From Phoenicibacter congonensis (GTDB lineage Bacteria > Actinomycetota > Coriobacteriia > Coriobacteriales > Eggerthellaceae), in NCBI GenBank assembly GCA_030530045.1, contig JAUMVS010000027.1, positions 1 through 13,896 on the forward strand: a stretch of 13,896 bases of DNA. Reading direction: 5' to 3'. Positions 1 through 6,355 of the stretch are shown piece by piece (the first letter of the stretch is position 1; each line of letters opens with the position of its first letter). The notes under the pieces were generated by a model. The model was not told where the DNA came from. It saw only the letters and a program-made list of their open reading frames with translations, and did not search any database. Made by a program: the position numbers and the translations under genes.

Positions 1-33
1 CAAAAATAAAGGCTGGCATTCTCGCCAGCCTTT
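1..33 (-). terminator. Intrinsic terminator of the BASS transporter gene
   Basis: A 10-bp perfect stem (8-17 paired with 24-33, 6-nt loop) reads, on the minus strand, as a GC-rich hairpin followed by TTTATTTTT. It starts 31 nt beyond the stop codon of the leftward transporter gene, the expected place for a Rho-independent terminator. Confidence 0.8.
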
Positions 34-64
34 ACTTATATATAAGTAGGGTTTCGCGAAGTGC

Positions 65-1048
65 TTATTCTGCAGCCTTTGCTTCGGAAGTCGTGCTCTT
101 TGCTTTTGCCGCATCGGCGGTGCGAGCAAGAATGTTTGCATAAACAGCGCCTGAAATGTTGTGCCAAACGCTGAACACAGTTCCTGGAACAGCAGCCATT
201 GGCATTGCAGCGAAGTGAACAGTTGCAAGCGAAGTAGCAAGACCAGAGTTCTGCATGCCGACTTCGATTGAAATCGTGCGCATTTGCTCAGGGTTGAGGC
301 CGAGCAGCTTTGCAGCACCATAACCAATTCCGTAGCCGCAAAGGTTGTGCAAGATAACAACCGCGACAACGAGCAGGCCGGTTGTCATGAGTTTTGCAGC
401 ATTTGCAGCAACAACAGCCATGATAATGAGCGAAATTGCGATTACGGAAACGAGAGGAAGGATTTTTCCGCAAACTTCGCCGACCTTGCTGAGGAAGCGG
501 TTAATGAGGAAGCCGAGGATGATTGGAACGAGAACAACCTGAACGATTGAGATGAGCATGCTCATGTAGCTAACATCGATGGACTCGCCAGCGATGAGAA
601 GCACGAGCGCTGGGGTGACAACTGGAGCCATGATTGTGGTGCATGCTGTCATGCCGACTGAAAGTGCGACGTCGCCTTTTGCGAGGTAGGTCATGACGTT
701 TGAGCTTGTGCCGCCAGGGCAGCAGCCGACGAGGATGACGCCAACAGCCAGCTCGGTTGGGAGTTGGAAAACCATGCAAAGAAGCCATGCAAGTGCAGGC
801 ATAATGATGAATTGCTCGAAAATGCCGCAAATGACGGCTTTTGGCTTGGTGAATACGATTTTGAAGTCGTCGAGTTTGAGGGTCATGCCCATGCCAAACA
901 TTACGATGCCGAGCAGCGTGTTTACCCAGCTTGTTGGGATTGCCGCATGCACTGGCTCGCTAAAAATCATTGCAATAATTGCAACGGCAAGAGCGATTAA
1001 CGCCATCCATTTGCCGGCAAAGTCACTGATTTTTTCTAGAGTTTTCAC
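65..1048 (-). CDS. Bile acid:sodium symporter (BASS) family transporter
   Basis: This is a 327-residue, very hydrophobic inner-membrane protein with about nine or ten predicted helices, a normal length for the BASS family. Two family signatures are visible: GCCPGGTSSN at about residues 108-117 and EVGMQNSGLA at about 262-271. These are the unwound crossing-helix segments that bind sodium and substrate in family structures. Members carry bile acids, but also pantoate, pyruvate and other organic anions, so the substrate cannot be read from sequence. The start is GTG at 1046-1048, with AGGAAAGG about 11 nt upstream. The C-terminal tail (about 310-327) is Ala/Lys/Glu-rich and soluble. The gene is monocistronic, with its own promoter and terminator. 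The promoter is followed by a hairpin in the leader. Confidence 0.9.
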   Translation of the reverse strand: MKTLEKISDFAGKWMALIALAVAIIAMIFSEPVHAAIPTSWVNTLLGIVMFGMGMTLKLDDFKIVFTKPKAVICGIFEQFIIMPALAWLLCMVFQLPTELAVGVILVGCCPGGTSSNVMTYLAKGDVALSVGMTACTTIMAPVVTPALVLLIAGESIDVSYMSMLISIVQVVLVPIILGFLINRFLSKVGEVCGKILPLVSVIAISLIIMAVVAANAAKLMTTGLLVVAVVILHNLCGYGIGYGAAKLLGLNPEQMRTISIEVGMQNSGLATSLATVHFAAMPMAAVPGTVFSVWHNISGAVYANILARTADAAKAKSTTSEAKAAE

Positions 1049-1076
1049 TTAAATTCACACCTTTCCTAAAATAAAA

Positions 1077-1093
1077 GCGCCCCGCTTGGGCGC
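1077..1093 (-). promoter_or_regulatory. Terminator-like hairpin in the BASS gene leader (possible attenuator)
   Basis: A 6-bp all-GC stem (1077-1082 with 1088-1093, 5-nt loop) is followed on the minus strand by TTTTATTTTA. It lies between the predicted promoter and the GTG start, so it is not the terminator of the upstream hydrolase, which has its own hairpin near 1246-1264. It could attenuate transcription or be a structural leader element. No known riboswitch class is recognised. Confidence 0.4.
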
Positions 1094-1127
1094 CACTTTT
1101 TAAGCCTTTTCCTTTGTGAGCAAAGCA

Positions 1128-1156
1128 ATTATAGGTCGGGGGGCTTCATTTGTTAA
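1128..1156 (-). promoter_or_regulatory. Sigma-70-type promoter for the BASS transporter
   Basis: On the minus strand, TTAACA (-35, at 1151-1156) and a consensus TATAAT (-10, at 1128-1133) are separated by exactly 17 bp. Transcription would start near 1121, giving a leader of about 72 nt. Confidence 0.65.
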
Positions 1157-1209
1157 CACGCTAGCGCCCTCAACCAGCCATTATTAACAAAACTGATACA
1201 TTTCCGTTC

Positions 1210-1386
1210 ACCTCCGTCCCCAATTATCAAAGGGCAAAAAAAGAAGCGCCCGCTGTACAGGCGCCGAAAATTTACCTCCGTCCCCAATTTGCAGGGTCGG
1301 GAATCCACCTCCGTCCCCAATTTTCGCTGCCTGCAAATCCATCTCCGTCCCCAATTTACGCGGCGTGGAAATTCACCTGCGTCCCC
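1210..1386 (-). repeat. Array of five GGGGACGGAGGT cores
   Basis: Cores on the minus strand lie at 1210-1221, 1274-1285, 1307-1318, 1341-1352 (GGAGAT variant) and 1375-1386 (GACGCAGG variant). The last four are spaced 33-34 bp apart and the first gap is 64 bp. Flanks are A/T-rich (AATT or AAAC before the core, GAAT or AAAT after it) with GC-rich, non-conserved middles. The array ends 15 nt from the hydrolase stop codon. Confidence 0.9.
1236..1264 (-). terminator. Intrinsic terminator downstream of the alpha/beta hydrolase
   Basis: A 5-bp GC stem (1246-1250 with 1260-1264, 9-nt loop) is followed on the minus strand by TTC and then seven T residues (1236-1242). It sits in the widened gap between the first two cores of the array. 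Confidence 0.6.
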
Positions 1387-1401
1387 GTTTGATGGAAGGT
1401 A

Positions 1402-2172
1402 TTATCGCAGCATTGGCAGTTTGGGCATTTCCCCTGTTTCGATGATGGTGCGTAGCATTTGCGCAAAACCTTCTGGGTCCTCAATTTGATATTGCATGTG
1501 GTCGTATTTCTTAAAGACTGGGAATGCCGCATTTGGATAGGAGCGCATGACATCTTTTCTGTATTTGAAGTGATCCTCTGAGGTCCCGAACTCGAACACC
1601 ATTTTTTGCTGCGTAGCGGGCGAAAGTTTCGGGTATGCGTCCTTCGTCAGCATGTCTTTCATCATGTTGTTCATGCTGTCTTTATCCAAGTTGCGCGCCG
1701 CCTCAACGAAGTACGGCTTGATTTCGTCCTCGTCGGTCCAGAAAATTTCCTTCAGCGAATCGCCGTTTGTCTTATCAATTTTTCCGATGGTTTTGTAAAG
1801 GACTGGCGCGAGCATTTTCCGAGCTAGACCGCCAATTTTCGCGAACATTCCGCCGTCGATGAAGCCGTGGTTAAATTCGTGAGCGCCGCTGCTGATGAAT
1901 TCCATCGCAATTTCAACGCCGATTGACGACCCAAGCACCATCTCAAGCTCGTCAATGTCGTTTTCTGCGAGAAACGATTCGAGCTGCGCAAGTTCGTCTT
2001 TCTTGCTGATGTAGGTCTCACTATCGCAGAATGCGGAAAGCGTCGGTAGCACAAAGAAATAATCGTCTTGCATAAATTTCGCGCATCTCTCGTTGCTCCT
2101 CCCAGTTACACCGAGTGCATGAAAGCACAAAATTACAGGTTTATCTGGTGATCCTAACGTTAAAAACTGCAC
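1402..2172 (-). CDS. Alpha/beta-fold hydrolase
   Basis: This is a 256-residue cytoplasmic protein with no signal peptide. It has an alpha/beta-hydrolase layout: an early FHALG turn (residues 17-21) in the oxyanion-hole position, a G-S-S-I-G nucleophile elbow (81-85, Ser83), a candidate acid Asp200 in FGTSEDH and a candidate His225 in KYDHMQ. The region between about 100 and 180 is the lid or cap. Substrate is unknown; an esterase, lipase or peptidase-like role is possible. The start is GTG at 2170-2172, five nucleotides after the strong ribosome site AAGGAGGG (2177-2184). It is transcribed alone, between two repeat arrays of opposite orientation. Confidence 0.8.
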   Translation of the reverse strand: MQFLTLGSPDKPVILCFHALGVTGRSNERCAKFMQDDYFFVLPTLSAFCDSETYISKKDELAQLESFLAENDIDELEMVLGSSIGVEIAMEFISSGAHEFNHGFIDGGMFAKIGGLARKMLAPVLYKTIGKIDKTNGDSLKEIFWTDEDEIKPYFVEAARNLDKDSMNNMMKDMLTKDAYPKLSPATQQKMVFEFGTSEDHFKYRKDVMRSYPNAAFPVFKKYDHMQYQIEDPEGFAQMLRTIIETGEMPKLPMLR

Positions 2173-2238
2173 CGCACCCTCCTTGGACCTCTTTGTTTAC
2201 ATGTGGTGATTTGCCCTAGAAGTCAGTATATGTTAATT

Positions 2239-2295
2239 GGGGACGGTGATAGTTTGCATATGCTAACTATTTCTTTATAAATTGGTGACGGAGGT
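2239..2295 (+). repeat. Two degenerate GGGGACGG cores
   Basis: Degenerate cores lie at 2239-2250 (ending GGTGAT) and 2284-2295 (GGTGACGG). They are 45 bp apart on the plus strand, upstream of the leftward hydrolase gene. The second marks the left border of the 155-bp duplicated element. Confidence 0.7.
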
Positions 2296-2296
2296 G

Positions 2297-2450
2297 TTTT
2301 GTTCCGCTTCCCTGATGGGAAGCGGGAACTCGACGCTGCAAACGAACCTGGACTGCATCTTTGCCCTGCAAAAGAATTCCGCAGCCAATGGGCTAGCGCA
2401 ATTCTTTTTCGTGCAAATCTGCTAGCCCAGTTTCGTTTTCGCTCACGTTT
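2297..2450 (+). repeat. 155-bp structured duplicated element, copy 1
   Basis: This segment matches 12450-12604 at roughly nine positions in ten by eye, apart from a short divergent patch near 2380-2390. It contains two hairpins. The first pairs 2301-2312 with 2317-2329 around a TGAT loop, with one bulged G. The second pairs 2390-2397 with 2421-2428 (GGGCTAGC with GCTAGCCC). It sits between two cores (2284 and 2491) 207 bp apart. It could be a non-coding RNA, a MITE-like unit or a REP-derived element; no known family is recognised. Strand is assigned arbitrarily to match copy 2 and the adjacent cores. Confidence 0.8.
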
Positions 2451-2490
2451 CTTTAATAAGGGAACCTATCCCCTGAAGTCTCTGTTAAAC

Positions 2491-2535
2491 GGGGACGGAG
2501 GTGAAATTTCGAATCGTGTAAATTGGGACGGAGGT
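2491..2535 (+). repeat. Pair of GGGGACGGAGGT cores at the dehydrogenase stop
   Basis: There is a perfect core at 2491-2502 and one lacking the first G at 2524-2535, 33 bp apart. The second core ends three nucleotides before the stop codon of the leftward dehydrogenase gene, so the GAATTA flank of the repeat supplies the TAA stop. Confidence 0.85.
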
Positions 2536-2538
2536 GAA

Positions 2539-3513
2539 TTAGCCGAACACTTCCGGGTTGAGGCAATCGACCGGAATTTTGCCCAGGCACACATCGATGC
2601 AAGCCTGCATTGCTCGGGTGCGAAGTTCGATGAGGCTTTCCGTAGATGCAAATGCGGCATGCGAAGAAAGCACCGTGTGCGGAGCTTTCATGATTGGATG
2701 CTCGAAGTCAAATGGCTGTTCCTGTTCGAAAACGTCAAGCCCCGCGCCCCAAATTCTGCCTTCTGTGAGGGCTTTTGCGAGTGCGACGGTGTCTACAACT
2801 TTTCCGCGCGCCGTGTTTACGACGATTGCCGTTGGCTTCATCATTTTTATTCTGCGCTCGTCGATTAAGTGCTTAGTTTCTGGAGTTAGCGCAGTGTGAA
2901 GGCTAATTATATCGGCTTGCGCAACCAGCTGGTCAAGCTCAAGCCACTCGTATTCTTCTGCGTTCGCGCCCTGCGGCCTTCCGCTTCTCGACCAGCAAAC
3001 TACTCGAAAGCCGAGACCTTTTGCTTTGAGAGCGACAGTGCGGCCGATTGCGCCCATTCCGATGACGCCGAAAGTTCGGCCTTGTGCTTGACCCAGCGGC
3101 AGGACCTGCTGGTAGCCCCAAATTCCCTTTCGCAAGTTCGCGTCGGATTCGTTGATGCGGCGCAGCGAAGCCATCGCGAGCGCAATCGCGTGGTCGGAAA
3201 CGGCCTCGTTCGCGTAGCCGGGCACGTTGCACACCGCGACGCCATGCTCGGTCGCCGCCTCGACGTCGATTTCGTCATAACCCACGCCCGTGCGGCTGAC
3301 GACTTTCAGGTTCGGGCACGCCTCAAACACCTCGCGCGTGAACAGCGTGTACGAAGTTAGCGCAGCGTCGGCGCCTGTTTCCGACAAATTTTTGATGGCG
3401 TCAGCGGGCGTGCGGCCGTTCCGCCTGATGAAGTCGATGCCGGCCTCATTCGCCATCGCAATTTCTATGTCGTTTTCCTTCAGGTCGGTTTCAACGTCGA
3501 CGATTAAAGCCAT
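2539..3513 (-). CDS. D-isomer-specific 2-hydroxyacid dehydrogenase
   Basis: This is a 324-residue cytoplasmic NAD-dependent oxidoreductase of the phosphoglycerate/hydroxypyruvate dehydrogenase superfamily, and its length is typical. The discontinuous substrate domain flanks a Rossmann domain with the GMGAIGR dinucleotide motif (residues 152-158). The catalytic triad residues are visible as Arg236 in NTARG, Glu265 in DVFEQEQP and His285 in SSHAAF. There is no C-terminal ACT domain, so it is not a full-length regulated SerA. It would interconvert a 2-oxoacid and a D-2-hydroxyacid; the specific acid is not readable. The ATG at 3511-3513 follows a GAGGT ribosome site. A role beside the hydroxy-acid operon in this window is possible but not shown, since it is transcribed separately. 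Confidence 0.88.
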   Translation of the reverse strand: MALIVDVETDLKENDIEIAMANEAGIDFIRRNGRTPADAIKNLSETGADAALTSYTLFTREVFEACPNLKVVSRTGVGYDEIDVEAATEHGVAVCNVPGYANEAVSDHAIALAMASLRRINESDANLRKGIWGYQQVLPLGQAQGRTFGVIGMGAIGRTVALKAKGLGFRVVCWSRSGRPQGANAEEYEWLELDQLVAQADIISLHTALTPETKHLIDERRIKMMKPTAIVVNTARGKVVDTVALAKALTEGRIWGAGLDVFEQEQPFDFEHPIMKAPHTVLSSHAAFASTESLIELRTRAMQACIDVCLGKIPVDCLNPEVFG

Positions 3514-3622
3514 GGTTTACCTCTATAATTTCGCGGAATTCTCTTGTTTGCTAGTTCAGAACGTAGGAAATAATACAAGGTCGAAGGACTGTTTTGCTTC
3601 ACAGTTTGGCTAGCGGAAATTT

Positions 3623-3850
3623 ACCTCCGTCCCCAATTGGCAGGCGCTGAATTTTACCTCCGTCCCCGTTTTCCGTGTGCTAGCATTACTTCGCACATTC
3701 ACCTCCGTCCCCAATTTGCGGGTGCTCGCATTGCCTTGCGCATTTGTCTCCCTCCCCATTTCGCAGAGAAAAAAAGAGCGCCAAAATTCTGGCGCTCAAA
3801 AATTTACCTCCGTCCCCAATTGGCGGGTGCGGAAAATTACCTCCGTCCCC
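3623..3850 (-). repeat. Array of six GGGGACGGAGGT cores
   Basis: Minus-strand cores lie at 3623-3634, 3656-3667, 3701-3712, 3746-3757 (degenerate, two substitutions plus a changed start of the GGT end), 3806-3817 and 3839-3850. Steps are 33, 45, 45, 60 and 33 bp. The array fills the gap between two leftward genes. It ends 10 nt from the stop codon of the amide hydrolase. Confidence 0.9.
3767..3797 (-). terminator. Intrinsic terminator of the amide hydrolase gene
   Basis: A perfect 7-bp stem (3776-3782 with 3791-3797, 8-nt loop) is followed on the minus strand by TTTTTTTCT. It is about 65 nt past the hydrolase stop codon, inside the 60-bp gap between two repeat cores. Confidence 0.8.
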
Positions 3851-3860
3851 GTTTAGCGGA

Positions 3861-4955
3861 CTAAAGAACGTTGCCTTTAATGTCCACAGAAGTGACTTCG
3901 TCCCAGCGGCGACGAATTACGATTTCCGCGGAAAGATTTTTGTTGTCAAAAACAGCAGACCACTGCGTGTTGCTGGTAATATCGTGTGGATTTGGCGCCT
4001 GCGAGCTCGCGCAAAGTGCGCTCCACGCCGTGCCGTAGGCGTCGGATGTCAGAGACGAGCCGTTCAGGATTTGCTCGATGACGTTGTAGCGCTCTTTTCC
4101 GTGGCCGTAGCTGCCGTTTTTCTGATTTGGCTCCACCTTGTCGCTGTGCATGATGAAGAAATTCGTGACCGTGCGCGTCGGCGTTACGACCATCGGGCGC
4201 TTGGAACTGTCGCAGTCGTACTCGACGATGCGGCCGTCGCCCTCGGCATCGGTGATGTAGAAGTGGTAGTCGCGCCCGTTCGTGGCGTACATGTCATATT
4301 GCGATAGCAGGTCGACCGCCTCTTGCGTCGTCGCGGCGCGGTCGAGAACGAGGCGAACTGCGAGCGGCGTCGAAAGCGCGTCCTTCCCCGTATGACGGCG
4401 TGTTGGTTGGCTGTCGAGGGTGAGAATTGCGATTGAAACGCCCATTTCATTCAGGCCGTCGATGACTGTAAAAGGTGCTGCCAAGCTGGCAAGTCTTCCC
4501 TTCGGGTCAAGAGGGTTCGTCACGCTCAGGTTGTCGAGTGCACAAATTCCGATTGACTCATAGCCGTCCTTTGGTGCGCAGTGCACAATCATCGCGGAAG
4601 TGTCGAACTTGAAGTCGTAATTTCTGCCCATGAGGCCGTCTTCGCCGTTGTTGATTGTGAACGCGCTGCACCCGAAGTCAGGCGTTTGAATTTTCACCGG
4701 AAGCAACGGCAACGCTTCCGCTAAAATGGAGTCTTGATTTTCGCTTTCCCCCGCAAGCCCGCGCTTAATCATGCGGTCGAGGTCGTACTTATAATGCACA
4801 TCCATGTAGTAAAGATTGAACGGCGAGTCGTGTTCGGTGAGTTGTTTGATGGAAGCCATCGTCTCGAAGCGCTTCCTGTAAAAAGCAGCACCCGCGCAGC
4901 CAGCGGCGAGTCCGCAAGCACCTGCTCCAATCGCTAATGCGTGTCTTACTTTCAT
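3861..4955 (-). CDS. Linear amide C-N hydrolase, choloylglycine hydrolase/Ntn family, exported
   Basis: This is a 364-residue protein. Family features are Cys96 in GCSAF, followed by RNYDF (111-115), GLNEMGVSIAI (168-178) and a late QWSAVFDNKN (331-340). These fit the Ntn-hydrolase fold shared by bile salt hydrolases, penicillin V acylases and related amidases, in which an N-terminal Cys attacks a linear amide. Cys96 lies after about 95 residues, so maturation by self-cleavage just before it is predicted. The N-terminus is a signal segment with a possible lipobox (LAAGC, Cys20), implying export or membrane tethering. I place the start at ATG 4953-4955 because AAAGGAG sits 6 nt upstream; the frame stays open to 5111 only by reading through repeats. 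Substrate (bile salt, N-acyl amide or beta-lactam) is undetermined. Confidence 0.8.
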   Translation of the reverse strand: MKVRHALAIGAGACGLAAGCAGAAFYRKRFETMASIKQLTEHDSPFNLYYMDVHYKYDLDRMIKRGLAGESENQDSILAEALPLLPVKIQTPDFGCSAFTINNGEDGLMGRNYDFKFDTSAMIVHCAPKDGYESIGICALDNLSVTNPLDPKGRLASLAAPFTVIDGLNEMGVSIAILTLDSQPTRRHTGKDALSTPLAVRLVLDRAATTQEAVDLLSQYDMYATNGRDYHFYITDAEGDGRIVEYDCDSSKRPMVVTPTRTVTNFFIMHSDKVEPNQKNGSYGHGKERYNVIEQILNGSSLTSDAYGTAWSALCASSQAPNPHDITSNTQWSAVFDNKNLSAEIVIRRRWDEVTSVDIKGNVL

Positions 4956-4991
4956 CACAGGCTCCTTTCGCCCGACAGTGACAATGGGTTT

Positions 4992-5000
4992 ATTATCGCA
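4992..5000 (-). promoter_or_regulatory. Possible extended -10 promoter for the amide hydrolase
   Basis: On the minus strand TGCGATAAT (TG-N plus a GATAAT -10 box at 4992-4997) lies about 37 nt upstream of the ATG. No good -35 is found at 17 bp, so the call is weak. Confidence 0.3.
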
Positions 5001-5029
5001 TTTTGTGCCCGCTTGCGTGCCTGTCAAAT

Positions 5030-5134
5030 GGGGACGGAGGTGAATGCGCGTGCGGAAAATGGGGACGGAGGTGAATGCGCGAGCGGAAAACGGGGAAGGA
5101 GATGCATGCATGCGCGGAAAATGGGGACGGAGGT
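5030..5134 (+). repeat. Array of four GGGGACGGAGGT cores with 31-bp period
   Basis: Cores lie at 5030-5041, 5061-5072, 5092-5103 (GGGGAAGGAGAT variant) and 5123-5134, with steps of exactly 31 bp. Here the spacers are also similar to one another (GAATGCGCG, then GCGGAAAA). This is the most regular tandem repeat in the window. Three of the four carry ATG three nucleotides after GGAGG. Confidence 0.92.
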
Positions 5135-5136
5135 GA

Positions 5137-5394
5137 ATGCGCGGAAATGAATTTTACTCAAATAAACCTTATAAGAGTGCGTTCACTGCGCTGTTTAGAA
5201 CTGAAATGTAGTTTTGAAAGAAATGAAGAAACCCCTGTATACGAGCATTGTCGCTTATTTAAACGTATAGGTTTTACCCGGTAGATTGTGATTTTCTTCG
5301 TTGTTCAGATGTACAAAATAAGAAAGCCCAGCTTGAGTCATATGCATTTCATAGCTTGTTGAGAGTCGTCCTCGAGGTTTGCCAGGTCAGAGCA
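5137..5394 (+). pseudogene. Possible decayed gene remnants in an AT-rich gap
   Basis: The 431 bp between the last repeat and the RAYT start hold no convincing intact gene. An ATG at 5137, directly behind a core, opens a 24-codon frame ending at a TAG (5209-5211). Its reading NKPYKSAFTALF loosely resembles the N-terminus of PD-(D/E)XK (Rpn-like) transposase-associated proteins. After several stops, the same frame opens again for about 45 codons to about 5394 (a segment including FHSLLRVVLEV). This could be a broken gene or chance. From 5395 to 5565 only AT-rich sequence is seen, without a clear promoter. Confidence 0.25.
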
Positions 5395-5565
5395 TAGATT
5401 TCTTCCTAAAGTTCAAAAGTTCACTGTTGTTACCTTCAAGTTGCACTCCACCTTCACTAAATGATCACATCCGTGAAAGCATTGAGAGATATAAAACTTC
5501 ACTATTCTTACTAGTCTTTAAATTGAAACGATTTTTAGGGACTTTTTGAGATTTTTGGAGGAAAA

Positions 5566-6342
5566 ATGGCACGACGCGCAAGGCAAGTTTCGCTGACAGG
5601 AATTTACAACGTGGGGCAGAAGGGTATCAACGACCAGGACGTTTTTTACGATGATGAGGACCGCTCGCATTATCTGCATTTTTTGGATCGAGCGTGCGAG
5701 AAGTATCACGTTGTGTGTCTGGCGGTGACGCTGATGGACAATCACGTGCATTTGCTGCTTGAGGGGAGCCTGGTCAACATCGCGCTCGCGTTCAAGTCGC
5801 TCGGGTCGAGCTACGTGCGCTGGTTCAATCGCAAGTATGACCGCTGCGGCGCGCTCTGGAACGGGCGTTTTTATTCGGGCGCGATTCGCGACACGCGCCA
5901 GCTGCTTGCGGCAGCCGCCTACATTTTCAACAACCCCGTGGCAGCGGGAATGGTGGATGCGCCTGAGGATTATGCCTGGTCAAATTTCAAAGATTTGGAA
6001 AACAAAAATGTGAACCCAAAAGGCAGAAAAACACTCGACAATGCGTTTGGGATTGAAGAGTTGATAGCCTACACCAAGGATGCAGCGAAGCGGAAGAACA
6101 AGGAGCATAATTCCGAGAATTACGATGTCATCCCTAACAAACCTTTGTCGGAAAGGCGTGTAATCGAGGCGGTTCGCAAGTTTATTAAAGACAAAAATTT
6201 TGGAAGAATTCATGAATTGCCCAAGCAAAAGTTAAGCGATTTGATTTTCGAGCTTTTGGACATGGGTGCAAACATCACACAAATCTCGAGGGTAACGTCC
6301 CTAAGTCGAAAGCTCGTTGCCAATTTGGCCTCCTCATTTTAA
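5566..6342 (+). CDS. REP-associated tyrosine transposase (RAYT, Y1/IS200-like)
   Basis: This 258-residue protein carries a Y1 HUH single-strand transposase domain (about residues 8-140). The metal-binding HVH motif (His60, His62) lies in the family phrase MDNHVHLL. It is followed by YVRWFNRKYDRCGALWNGRF (83-102) and AYIFNNPVAAGMV (118-130), where Tyr119 is the likely DNA-attacking tyrosine. The C-terminal 110 residues are Lys-rich and end in a helix-turn-helix-like stretch (ITQISRVTSLSRKLV). RAYTs are usually single-copy chromosomal genes associated with short repeats that they are thought to cut and move. Here repeats lie on both sides, one only 13 nt past the stop. The ATG at 5566 follows GGAGG (5557-5561). 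No paired TnpB or terminal IS200 hairpins are seen. Confidence 0.9.
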   Translation: MARRARQVSLTGIYNVGQKGINDQDVFYDDEDRSHYLHFLDRACEKYHVVCLAVTLMDNHVHLLLEGSLVNIALAFKSLGSSYVRWFNRKYDRCGALWNGRFYSGAIRDTRQLLAAAAYIFNNPVAAGMVDAPEDYAWSNFKDLENKNVNPKGRKTLDNAFGIEELIAYTKDAAKRKNKEHNSENYDVIPNKPLSERRVIEAVRKFIKDKNFGRIHELPKQKLSDLIFELLDMGANITQISRVTSLSRKLVANLASSF

Positions 6343-6355
6343 AAAACTGACAATT

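Noticed and set aside
1274..1386. CRISPR-like array (short repeat every 33-34 bp)
   Set aside because: The conserved core is only about 12 bp, spacers are shorter than 20 bp and partly similar to each other, cores vary within the array, the same core is scattered in both orientations, and no cas gene is present.
2393..2446. A 17-codon minus-strand frame (GTG start, SENETGLADL) conserved in both copies of the 155-bp element (also 12547-12600)
   Set aside because: There is no ribosome site, the two differences are both amino-acid changing, and the flanking sequence is conserved equally well, so RNA or DNA structure explains it better. It is worth a glance if more copies are found.
2896..3360. 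Long plus-strand open frames opposite the dehydrogenase, and 3744-4307 opposite the amide hydrolase
   Set aside because: These are shadows of the GC-rich codon pattern of well-supported minus-strand genes, with no recognisable domains.
3637..3864. Small open frames with recurring LRPQF, PPSPF or SVPNF text around arrays
   Set aside because: These are six-frame translations of the DNA repeat itself, found at every array; there is no independent coding evidence.
4956..5111. Longer N-terminus for the amide hydrolase, starting near 5111
   Set aside because: The extra 52 residues are a translation of the repeat array. A good ribosome site and signal peptide define the start at 4955.
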